Source of the DNA: Mucilaginibacter flavus | GTDB taxonomy: Bacteria; Bacteroidota; Bacteroidia; Sphingobacteriales; Sphingobacteriaceae | Direction of reading: 5' to 3' | NCBI RefSeq assembly: GCF_030409315.1 | Contig: NZ_JAUFPS010000039.1 | Span: 1-64,000 of the forward strand | Length of the DNA: 64,000 nt | Shown here: positions 1-6,904 of the stretch, piece after piece | How the letters are laid out: every line of letters starts with the position of its first letter | Numbering within the stretch: position 1 is the stretch's first letter | Position numbers and translations under genes: made by a program | Notes under the pieces: model-generated | The model's input: only the letters and a program-made list of their open reading frames with translations | Databases searched by the model: none | Told to the model about the DNA's origin: nothing

Positions 1-306
1 TACTAACGGATTACTCGTGCACGTTTTTGGAAAAATAGCCGCCGCTTTTATATACCTTATTTTTTAACCCTTGATTCGCATTAATATTTATCCTTCAATT
101 AATGATACCACAAAGGTGGGCACATGCCCTTTGCGCTTTGTAGCCTAACTGAGGACATTTGTAGTCAAAATGAGAAACGGCTATAGATATAAGCAAACGT
201 GATTTTAAATCAGGTTTGCTTATAATGTATACAACAGAATAGGAGGTATTTTTAAAAAAATTGACGACATAGTAGCTGTACCTTACTGCAAGAATATCCT
301 TCAGGG
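1..306. other. left-edge spacer, possible end of a cut gene
   Basis: Mostly AT-rich and without a convincing gene. One plus-strand frame is open from base 2 to a TAA at 65-67 (21 codons, ending in hydrophobic residues), so it could be the C-terminus of a gene that starts left of the window, but a stretch this short may be open by chance. No clear terminator hairpin was seen. Confidence 0.3.
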
Positions 307-1227
307 TTATTTGGCCGGCTTTCCGTATCCTAACAGCAAGCCTTTGTAAAGCTGAAGTTGTCGCAATAAGGCATCTTGCTGATCCTTGGGTAAAATCATT
401 TGTCTGCTATATTTTTTGCCGTTAAATTTGATGACTACTTTTTTTGCCTTAACTATTCTTAACAACATCGAAATCTTATCATCATAAATTACTTCGTCGC
501 TGTATTGTCTTGTTTGATTTTTGAGCGTTTCTGTTGTAAAGCTTGGTGAATAATGTAACCGTTTACCGTCAACAAGAAATGTTACATTTTTTATCTCCAA
601 TGGCACATCTGTTGTATATTGAGTTGCAAAATAAAAAGTGTAAACGATATCGTCGTATTGCATATGGATATATAAACCGTTTGCAGTTTTTTTCTCTGGT
701 GAATCTTTGCTATTTAAATAAGTTTCATGGATAGCAAGGTCTGTTGTTGGTGCACTTTCCCGATAAAGTTTTTTGAAAAGTTCACGATCTATGCTAATCA
801 CAGATAGTTTTTTCAGGCTGAGTTCTGCTGTTTCCGACAGTTGTTCAGGCTGCCGTTGCATTGATATCGAAGCGGCAGATGTATCTATTACTGTGCTATC
901 TGCGCCGTCGGTGGTTCCTTCGCCTCTATTTGTCTTAATAACACCGAAAAATATTATTAGAAGTAAAATTGCTATCACTACAAAAATAACACAGCCAGTG
1001 TTATCGCTTTGTCCATTAGCTTGAACAGGGTCTGGCGATGGCGTGTTATTGGCAGAAACGTTGTCTAAACCTTGCCACCTTTCGTTTTCATTTGTTACGG
1101 TTGCTTCATTGCCCGGTTGATCTATATGGTAAACACTGCTACAATAGGCGCATTTAATTACATTACCTACCGCGGCCTCCAATTCGGCGCCACAATTTTT
1201 ACACTTTTCTAAGCGTTTGTTTTCCAA
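307..1227 (-). CDS. zinc-ribbon, single-pass membrane protein
   Basis: 306 aa. An N-terminal zinc ribbon has two CxxC knuckles (C9/C12 and C26/C29). A proline- and asparagine-rich linker follows, then one strongly hydrophobic segment at about residues 79-97, then a roughly 200-residue C-terminal region with no motif I recognise. The expected topology is a cytosolic zinc ribbon with the C-terminal domain across the inner membrane. It is the last gene of a four-gene minus-strand operon and starts 5 bases after the preceding gene's stop. Its architecture recalls the YdjG/YdjH-type membrane partners of SPFH proteins in Bacillus, by inference from layout rather than alignment. Function is unknown. 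Confidence 0.8.
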   Translation of the reverse strand: MENKRLEKCKNCGAELEAAVGNVIKCAYCSSVYHIDQPGNEATVTNENERWQGLDNVSANNTPSPDPVQANGQSDNTGCVIFVVIAILLLIIFFGVIKTNRGEGTTDGADSTVIDTSAASISMQRQPEQLSETAELSLKKLSVISIDRELFKKLYRESAPTTDLAIHETYLNSKDSPEKKTANGLYIHMQYDDIVYTFYFATQYTTDVPLEIKNVTFLVDGKRLHYSPSFTTETLKNQTRQYSDEVIYDDKISMLLRIVKAKKVVIKFNGKKYSRQMILPKDQQDALLRQLQLYKGLLLGYGKPAK

Positions 1228-1232
1228 GGCAA

Positions 1233-2360
1233 TTAGTGATCAAGATTAAACGCTATGTTTTTTCGGCCCGATGCTACAAGATCCTGGTTACGCTGACGAA
1301 AATTTTGTAATTTGGAGTAATACCTGTTTATTGCCCCCGGGTAAAAAACGGTAGCCATCAGCGTAGGAAAGATTACTAAAAATACCATACCTCTTAAATA
1401 CCAGTATAAACTTAGGGGATTACTAAATGCAATGTTGTTCATAGGGTGAGTAGCGTATATATCAAATTTACTGCCGGCTATGGCCGTCAAAGCAGCACGC
1501 AATACCAACATACCAAACCAAATTCCCAAACCAACCAGCGCATTTTTTTTGAAGGTGGCGCCGCGTGTTGGCGGGCAAAGCCCCATATCCACAGGCCGGT
1601 CTGCCATTAGTTCGCCTGATACATCATCCATATAAATATTATAACTTTTGCCCATATAAATATAGGTTGTGCGCCAAACGGGATAATAAAACATACTGGT
1701 ATTTTTGGCGTGATATTTTAAATAATGGTTATGCTGATGCCCGGCGTCGGCTTCGTTAAGTGTACGATAAACCTTTGCCGCGGCCTGTAACTTGCCAAAA
1801 TTTTCCCAGGCTGCGGCTTCAGGCGCGTTATCGGTAAGGTACACATCGTCGGTACCTGTTGAGGTAATTGGGGCAATTAACTTTTTATTGGCAGCAATGG
1901 CAAAATCCATTACGTTTTTTCCTTCTGCTTCGTCGTATCCTCCGTAGGCGGTTACAGCGTATTCGCCATTAAGAGGCGTGTTTTGAGCTATTACTTTTCC
2001 ATGCTTATCCAGCGAATTATAATAACCATCATAAATTCCGGTAAACTGGTAAAACGGTATATAAAGCTGTTCAACCTGTAAAAAACTGGCTTCAAACAAT
2101 AAGTTGACCGGCGTTTGTTTGCCGCTTGTTAAAAAAAGAATTACGGCGCCTTTAAATCCATCAAAATTGTTTTTAAACCGTATACACCCGGCATCAGGTG
2201 CCTGTGAATCTGCATTAGCTGCAGGCTGCTGGTTGATTTTAAAAACACTGCCACAGTACAGGCACTTATTAGCATTTACGGTAAAATCATACTCCAGCGT
2301 GCCACCGCAATTACTGCAGGCATTAGTTGCACCTGCAAATTGTGCAGTATTAGATTCCAT
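1233..2360 (-). CDS. zinc-ribbon membrane protein, YdjG-like
   Basis: 375 aa. An N-terminal zinc ribbon (C15/C18, C33/C36) is followed by a soluble domain with YIPFY (after about residue 90) and YYPVW motifs, then two membrane segments at about residues 270-295 and 315-340. Bacillus YdjG has the same order: zinc ribbon, a YIPFW-type motif, a LPVW motif followed by a segment ending in a GK/GE turn, and C-terminal membrane helices. YdjG works with YdjH, YdjI and PspA in membrane stress. The gene sits 1 base after the TPR gene and 5 bases before the next zinc-ribbon gene, so translational coupling is likely. The YdjG assignment rests on motif recall. Confidence 0.75.
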   Translation of the reverse strand: MESNTAQFAGATNACSNCGGTLEYDFTVNANKCLYCGSVFKINQQPAANADSQAPDAGCIRFKNNFDGFKGAVILFLTSGKQTPVNLLFEASFLQVEQLYIPFYQFTGIYDGYYNSLDKHGKVIAQNTPLNGEYAVTAYGGYDEAEGKNVMDFAIAANKKLIAPITSTGTDDVYLTDNAPEAAAWENFGKLQAAAKVYRTLNEADAGHQHNHYLKYHAKNTSMFYYPVWRTTYIYMGKSYNIYMDDVSGELMADRPVDMGLCPPTRGATFKKNALVGLGIWFGMLVLRAALTAIAGSKFDIYATHPMNNIAFSNPLSLYWYLRGMVFLVIFPTLMATVFYPGAINRYYSKLQNFRQRNQDLVASGRKNIAFNLDH

Positions 2361-2361
2361 G

Positions 2362-2823
2362 TTAGTTTAAGTTAAATTGTTCAAAGGTTTCAATGGCTTT
2401 TTGGGCCAAATCAAGGTAGCTTATTTTTTGGTTCATGCCGGTAAGTACATAAGCGTCATCATAATGCTTAAGCGCAGCCAATTCTGTCCTGGCCTGGTTT
2501 ACCTGGTTTAAACCCAGGTAACAGTTAATGATAGAATAATGTGCTTTGGCGGCTGTGCGGCCAAACTCGTTCGTCCCTTCATCATGGTAAATGGTCGCTT
2601 CGGGATATTGCTCTATTATCTCTCTGAAAATGCGTATGGCGGTTTCAAAGGAGTTCATATGAAAGTGGCACAAGCCCGCATTGAACAAGGCATCATCGGC
2701 CAGTTCATCATCGGGATAAGTTTGTTTTATATACAAAAATTGCTGAGCGGCATCAAAAAGTAACTGCTCATGAACAAGCCGACTTGCTGCTACAAACAGG
2801 TCGTGAGGGTGGCTGTTAATCAT
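2362..2823 (-). CDS. tetratricopeptide-repeat protein
   Basis: 153 aa, no signal peptide. Residues about 15-110 form TPR-like helical pairs (patterns such as DDALFNAGLCHFHMNSFETA and AKAHYSIINCYLGLNQVNQA), similar to the outer-membrane lipoprotein/YbgF type of repeat. It is probably a cytosolic protein-protein adaptor for the operon. It lies 9 bases after the SPFH gene and 1 base before the YdjG-like gene. Confidence 0.75.
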   Translation of the reverse strand: MINSHPHDLFVAASRLVHEQLLFDAAQQFLYIKQTYPDDELADDALFNAGLCHFHMNSFETAIRIFREIIEQYPEATIYHDEGTNEFGRTAAKAHYSIINCYLGLNQVNQARTELAALKHYDDAYVLTGMNQKISYLDLAQKAIETFEQFNLN

Positions 2824-2832
2824 GGATATTGA

Positions 2833-3825
2833 TTAGATAAGGCTTAGTAATTGTGTTTTTTTCTGGTCAAATTCTGCCTGCGTAATTATCCCCATATCCA
2901 ATAAACCTTTCAGATCTTTAAGCTTTTCTACCGGCGATTTCTGATCGGCCGCGGGAGCAACCGCTTGCACAGCCGGTGCCATAGTTTGCTGAATCATTTG
3001 CGGCATCATGAAGCCCATGCCCAACCCCACGCCACTGCCAACGGTTTGACTGGCTAATCCGTTCGGGTTGTTAGCAGCATCCTGTATAGACATGGCCATC
3101 TTATACTTCATAAACTCGTCCATATTACCCAGCGCCGACATACCCGAACGCTGATCTATCATTTGCTGAACTTCTTCGGGAACAGATATTGAAGCAATGT
3201 AAAGATCATGCAGCGAAAGACCAAGATTTTCAAAATCAGACTGCAACGCTATTTTGGTGTTGGCGCTCATGGTATCATAAACAGCAGGCAATTCCGTTAC
3301 CGATTGTGCCTGCCGCCCAATTACTCCCGTTAACCTGGATACGATAATATTTTTAAGATAATCGGCTATATCGGTGTCCTGGTACAAGCCCATGGTGCCA
3401 ACTATCTGGTTAATAAACGTCCTGGAGTCTGCTATCTGGATAGTATAATTACCAAAAGCCCGCAATCGCACCATTTTCAGGTCCTTATCTGCAAACAGGA
3501 TAGGCTCCTGTGTACCCCACTTTAGGTTGGTAAATAGCTTTTTATTGGTAAAGTAAACTTCGGCGCGAAACGGCGAATTTGGCCCATAAGCAAAACTGGT
3601 TACCCACTTGGTTATTAGCGGAAAGTTTCGTGTTTCCAGCATATACCGACCGGCCGAAAAAACATCGACAACCTGCCCATCCCTGAAAAATATAGCTTCC
3701 TGACTATCCCGAACAGTAAGTTGCGATCCCCATTTAATTTCGGTTGGTCCCATTTCAGGAACCCTTTTTACCATTATACTACCTGTGTTATCTAAAAACT
3801 CAAGTACCTGGGTTAATTCTGGCAT
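2833..3825 (-). CDS. SPFH-domain protein with C-terminal SHOCT (YdjI-like)
   Basis: 330 aa from the ATG at 3825. The open frame continues upstream to 3993, but that part reads as AT-rich spacer, and family members begin near the MPELTQ start. Residues about 15-240 form an SPFH/virion-core-like domain (segments DSQEAIFFRDGQ and AFGNYTIQIAD). A Gly/Met/Ala-rich linker follows, then a SHOCT-type helical hairpin at the end (LKGLLDMGIITQAEFDQKK), typical of oligomerising bacterial proteins. It is the first gene of the operon. YdjI in Bacillus has the same domain order and works beside YdjG. A scaffold in envelope stress is likely. No PspA gene lies in this window. Confidence 0.85.
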   Translation of the reverse strand: MPELTQVLEFLDNTGSIMVKRVPEMGPTEIKWGSQLTVRDSQEAIFFRDGQVVDVFSAGRYMLETRNFPLITKWVTSFAYGPNSPFRAEVYFTNKKLFTNLKWGTQEPILFADKDLKMVRLRAFGNYTIQIADSRTFINQIVGTMGLYQDTDIADYLKNIIVSRLTGVIGRQAQSVTELPAVYDTMSANTKIALQSDFENLGLSLHDLYIASISVPEEVQQMIDQRSGMSALGNMDEFMKYKMAMSIQDAANNPNGLASQTVGSGVGLGMGFMMPQMIQQTMAPAVQAVAPAADQKSPVEKLKDLKGLLDMGIITQAEFDQKKTQLLSLI

Positions 3826-4070
3826 ATTTATAATAATGTGATAATGTTTATTGTTGACGACTAATATAACAACTAATCTGAAAATATAAATTGTTAAAAA
3901 CAATACTTCTCTGCCAATATCACCGATGATTATTAGGCGATTGAGAGTTGCTTTAACTTTTTTGCAACGGGCAAACAAAATCTGTTTAGTCATTTTTACC
4001 CGCCAAGTGCTCGCTTACAGCAGAAAACATTCTGCCTCTTTTGTCATCCCGCCATCATGTTATATAATTC

Positions 4071-4118
4071 CGGAACGATTGATCCGAAAAGTTTTCCACT
4101 TTCGGAACGTTCATTCCG
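4071..4118 (+). promoter_or_regulatory. twin TetR-type operators
   Basis: Two 16-bp imperfect palindromes, CGGAACGATTGATCCG (4071-4086) and CGGAACGTTCATTCCG (4103-4118), start 32 bp apart, about three helical turns. They lie just upstream of the SDR gene that precedes a TetR regulator. GGAACG-type half-sites are common for TetR regulators linked to oxidoreductases, so these are probably its binding sites. Confidence 0.6.
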
Positions 4119-4143
4119 ATTAAAACTTGAACGACCTTTTGAA

Positions 4144-4893
4144 ATGAAAAAATTAGAAAATAAAGTAGCAGTAGTAACCGGTGCATCTAAAGGAATTGGC
4201 GCAGGTATTGCTAAAAGTTTAGCGGCCGAAGGTGCAGCCGTAATTGTTAATTATGCATCGGCCAAAGCAGGTGCCGACAAAGTTGTTACCGATATTGTTG
4301 CCGCCGGTGGTAAAGCTGTAGCTGTACAAGGCGATGTATCAAAATTAGCAGATGTTGAACGCCTGTTTGTCGAAACAGAGGCTGCATTTGGTGCCGTAGA
4401 TATTTTGGTTAACAATGCCGGCGTTTATGAGTTTGGTGCCATTGAAGCAATTACAGAAGAGCATTATCACCGCCAGTTTAACACCAATGTGTTGGGCTTA
4501 TTACTGGTAACCCAGGGCGCGGTAAAAAGCATTGGCGACCGTGGCGGCAGCATCATCAACATTAGCTCGACAGTAACGCGTATTACGCCTCCGGGCAGCG
4601 CGGTATATACTGCAACTAAAGGTGCCGTTGATGCTATAACACAAGTGTTATCAAAAGAATTAGGCCCTAAAAACATACGTGTTAATGCTATTAACCCCGG
4701 CATGGTAGAAACTGAAGGTGCTATTACCGCGGGTTTTATTGGCAGCGATTTTCAAAAACAACTGGAAACACAGGTGCCGTTGGGACGTATCGGGCAACCG
4801 GATGATATTTCGCCTATAGCGGTGTTCCTGGCTTCTGCAGATTCGGGCTGGTTAACCGGCGAAATATTGATTGCCAGCGGCGGTCACCGTTAA
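4144..4893 (+). CDS. SDR-family oxidoreductase
   Basis: 249 aa from the ATG at 4144. The frame is open from 4057, but that stretch contains the operator palindromes, so the longer start is rejected. It is a classical short-chain dehydrogenase: cofactor motif TGASKGIG near the N-terminus, NNAG, catalytic Ser then YTATK (YxxxK), and PG after the catalytic Lys strand, with a C-terminal GGHR. It is probably NAD(P)H-dependent. The substrate cannot be told from sequence. Expression is likely repressed by the TetR protein encoded next. Confidence 0.9.
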   Translation: MKKLENKVAVVTGASKGIGAGIAKSLAAEGAAVIVNYASAKAGADKVVTDIVAAGGKAVAVQGDVSKLADVERLFVETEAAFGAVDILVNNAGVYEFGAIEAITEEHYHRQFNTNVLGLLLVTQGAVKSIGDRGGSIINISSTVTRITPPGSAVYTATKGAVDAITQVLSKELGPKNIRVNAINPGMVETEGAITAGFIGSDFQKQLETQVPLGRIGQPDDISPIAVFLASADSGWLTGEILIASGGHR

Positions 4894-4917
4894 GCATCAG
4901 CAAAAATGATTAAATTT

Positions 4918-4943
4918 GCCCCGTTAATTACGGGGCTTTTTCT
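4918..4943 (+). terminator. intrinsic terminator between SDR and tetR
   Basis: Six-base-pair GC-rich stem GCCCCG/CGGGGC (4918-4923 and 4931-4936), a 7-nt loop and a run of Ts at 4937-4941. It ends 5 bases before the preferred start codon of the TetR gene, so the regulator would be made from read-through or from a promoter of its own. Confidence 0.7.
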
Positions 4944-4947
4944 GTTT

Positions 4948-5532
4948 ATGGCAAGAAGTAAAGATTTTGATGAAAATGAAGTGCTGAAAAAGGCAGTCTG
5001 TCTTTTTTGGGATAAGGGCTATAACGGAACCTCGATGCAGGATCTGGTTGATGGCCTGGGAATTAGCCGATCAAGCCTTTATGATACCTTTGGCGATAAA
5101 CATCAATTATATATCAGGGCGCTTGAAACCTACCAGCAAAGTTATGGCAGCCTCCTGTACACCCTCACCAACCAGGCAACATCAACAAAAGATGCCATTC
5201 GTAAATTATTAGAGCTGGTGGTTAAAGACCTCCTAAACGATGAACAACGTAAAGGATGTTTCATGGTTAATGCAGGTATTGAGCTTGGGAGTCATGACCA
5301 GCAAGTTAACCAGCTTATTTGCGACACCGAAAATCAATTGGAGCAGGCTTTTTTAAAGCTGATACAGCAAGGGCAACAAAAAGGAGAAATTAAAGGCGAC
5401 AAAGATCCCAAAGCGCTCGCCCGTTTCTTGAACAACACCGTTAAAGGCATGCAGGTATCGGTCAAATCCACCACCGACCGGAGCTTTTTTGAAGATATTA
5501 TTGCTACGGCTTTAATTGTATTATCAGCCTGA
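4948..5532 (+). CDS. TetR/AcrR-family transcriptional regulator
   Basis: 194 aa from the ATG at 4948. An in-frame ATG at 4906 would place the terminator stem inside the gene, so the later start is preferred. The N-terminal TetR helix-turn-helix is clear (ALKKAVCLFWDKGYNGTSMQDLVDGLGIS-like segment followed by SSLYDTFGDKHQLY), and the C-terminal ligand domain resembles the TetR_C group found in AcuR/YcdC-like proteins. It probably represses the upstream SDR gene and itself through the twin palindromes at 4071-4118. Confidence 0.85.
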   Translation: MARSKDFDENEVLKKAVCLFWDKGYNGTSMQDLVDGLGISRSSLYDTFGDKHQLYIRALETYQQSYGSLLYTLTNQATSTKDAIRKLLELVVKDLLNDEQRKGCFMVNAGIELGSHDQQVNQLICDTENQLEQAFLKLIQQGQQKGEIKGDKDPKALARFLNNTVKGMQVSVKSTTDRSFFEDIIATALIVLSA

Positions 5533-5724
5533 AGGCCGATGAAAGTTATAGTTTTAGGAAGCTCTTATAAAAAGCTTCCCATTTCCGTGAGAGGATTCTG
5601 GCCTAAGTAACGGTGCGGAGCTAACCCCTTTTTTTAAAATTTGACTGAATTTGGCGTGTTTCCAAATTCGTGTTCAGTTTTGAATCAGGTCGTTAATTCC
5701 ATATATTTATTTAAATAATAGAAC

Positions 5725-6105
5725 ATGAACATCAGAGAACTCATACCAAAGCACAAAGACGACCAGGAAGTAATTGACGGACTCAAAAAACTTTCATTTG
5801 AAGAGTTGAAACCCATTATACCCGAATTGTTAGTGTGGATGCAAGATATGAATTGGCCTATTGGCCGGCCTATTGCCGATATTTTAAAGCCATTTGTGAG
5901 TAGAATGACTTCTGAAATAATTAAGATTTTAAGAACAAACGATTCGACGTGGGAATATTGGGTATTGACAAATTTGGTGAGAGATACAACCGATCCTCTT
6001 TTGTTAATCGAGATTGAACGAATTGCAAAATTCCCATCAAAAGTTGAAATTGAGGACGAGGTGAATCTGGAAGCGATTGCTATTTTAAATGGGGATTATA
6101 AATAA
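5725..6105 (+). CDS. DUF5071-domain protein
   Basis: 126 aa, soluble, no signal peptide. The N-terminal LIPKHKDDQEVIDGL and the WMQDMNWPIGRPIA segment are the hallmarks I associate with DUF5071, a small all-helical family of unknown function often found as a single gene. It is preceded by a short GGAAGCT/AGCTTCC hairpin at about 5560-5580, and the toxin gene ends convergently 82 bases downstream. Composition is more AT-rich than the preceding SDR gene. Function unknown. Confidence 0.7.
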   Translation: MNIRELIPKHKDDQEVIDGLKKLSFEELKPIIPELLVWMQDMNWPIGRPIADILKPFVSRMTSEIIKILRTNDSTWEYWVLTNLVRDTTDPLLLIEIERIAKFPSKVEIEDEVNLEAIAILNGDYK

Positions 6106-6117
6106 TTTATAATATAA

Positions 6118-6161
6118 AGCAAAAGCTTCACATTTTCACGAGAAACTTTTGGGTAAATAAT
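6118..6161. repeat. partial copy of the tRNA-His 3' flank (att-like)
   Basis: This stretch resembles the 3' end of tRNA-His plus its terminator at 6681-6725: both read, on the minus strand, ATTTACCC, then AAAG, then GTGAAAATG or ATGAAAATG, then GCTTTT and TTTATATT. The two copies bracket the toxin-antitoxin pair, as attachment sites of a small integrated element would. The similarity is imperfect. Confidence 0.45.
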
Positions 6162-6187
6162 GCGCCAACACCTCACCTAAGCTACTC

Positions 6188-6456
6188 TTATGGAAATTTC
6201 TTATAGATATCTTTTCTATGCAATACGGTAATAAACCTTAGTGTTAAGGCATCTTCCAATTCAACGCCAATGCGATAATCGCCAATTCTTATCCGATAAT
6301 AAGTTTTAAACCCTGCATTTTTTTAACATTTGCTATTGCTGCAAGCGATTCGGCAGCTTCAATATCAATGAAGACCTGGGCAATCTTTTCTTTGATGGTA
6401 TTGTCATTTAGCTTGTCAATACTTTTACTAAACGATTTATCAAATACAAGCTCCAT
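6188..6456 (-). pseudogene. RelE/ParE-family toxin, frameshifted
   Basis: Reading from the ATG at 6456, the frame encodes 55 residues and stops at 6289-6291. In the -1 frame the family's C-terminal half continues without a break (GFKTYYRIRIGDYRIGVE, then LHRKDIYKKFP) to a stop at 6188-6190. Joined, the product would be 89 aa, normal for the family, so a single base is missing near 6311-6324. That region holds a T7 tract (A7 in the mRNA sense, 6318-6324) and a C3 tract. The start overlaps the antitoxin stop by one base. It is either inactivated, a sequencing error, or restored by slippage at A7. Confidence 0.7.
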
Positions 6457-6653
6457 TAGCTAAGAAGCTTCTTCATGATGGCGTCGCGACTAACAGACTT
6501 CCCGGTTTTAACCTTATCTATTATTTTCCCTAAGGCAATATCTTCCGACTGCTCATCCGTAAGTGTACTAACTTTATCGCCCAATTTCTTTGCAAGCTTA
6601 GCTATCAGGTCAAGATTATCAGAACTGTCGCTTTGAATGATGATAGTTGCCAT
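6456..6653 (-). CDS. antitoxin of the RelE/ParE pair
   Basis: 65 aa from the ATG encoding MATIIIQSD. The upstream in-frame ATG at 6683 overlaps the tRNA terminator and is less likely. Small acidic protein with a GKIIDKVKTGKSVSRD segment at the C-terminus, the usual layout for Bacteroidota antitoxins paired with RelE/ParE toxins. Its stop overlaps the toxin start (TAATG). It probably binds the toxin and represses the pair. Confidence 0.65.
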   Translation of the reverse strand: MATIIIQSDSSDNLDLIAKLAKKLGDKVSTLTDEQSEDIALGKIIDKVKTGKSVSRDAIMKKLLS

Positions 6654-6680
6654 GAGTTTATCTTTATAATGCAATATAAA

Positions 6681-6712
6681 CAAAAAAGCCTCTCATTTTC
6701 ATGAAAGGCTTT
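6681..6712 (-). terminator. intrinsic terminator of tRNA-His
   Basis: On the minus strand just 3' of the tRNA, stem AAAGCCT/AGGCTTT with a 13-nt loop, ending in six Ts (complement of 6682-6687). Confidence 0.7.
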
Positions 6713-6714
6713 CG

Positions 6715-6789
6715 GGTAAATGATGGGGCTCGAACCCACGACCCTCGGTACCACAAACCGATGCTCTAACCAACTGAGCTACATCTACC
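6715..6789 (-). tRNA. tRNA-His (GTG anticodon)
   Basis: Clover-leaf on the minus strand: acceptor GTAGATG pairs with CATTTAC, D-stem GCTC/GAGC, anticodon stem TCGGT/ACCGA with loop TTGTGGT (anticodon GTG), and a T-arm containing GGTTCGAGCC. The extra G at -1 opposite C73, the identity mark of tRNA-His, is present. The 3' CCA is not encoded. Confidence 0.95.
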
Positions 6790-6874
6790 GTTTGGAGAGT
6801 GCAAAAGTAGAAAACTCCCGGTTATTTGCAAACTATTTTTAAAATTACATTCGGCTTACCTCATTTATTTAGAA

Positions 6875-6899
6875 CGATTATCAGTAATCGCTAAATTTG
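6875..6899 (+). promoter_or_regulatory. promoter and palindrome of the P-type ATPase gene
   Basis: A perfect Bacteroidota -7 box TAAATTTG (6892-6899) ends 5 bases before the ATG, predicting a leaderless or nearly leaderless mRNA. A palindrome CGATTA-TCAG-TAATCG (6875-6890) lies directly upstream of the box, where a repressor or metal sensor could bind. Confidence 0.5.
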
Positions 6900-6904
6900 T
6901 AACT

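Noticed and set aside
4906..4947. Longer start of the TetR gene at 4906
   Set aside because: It would run through a terminator hairpin and add a segment unrelated to TetR N-termini.
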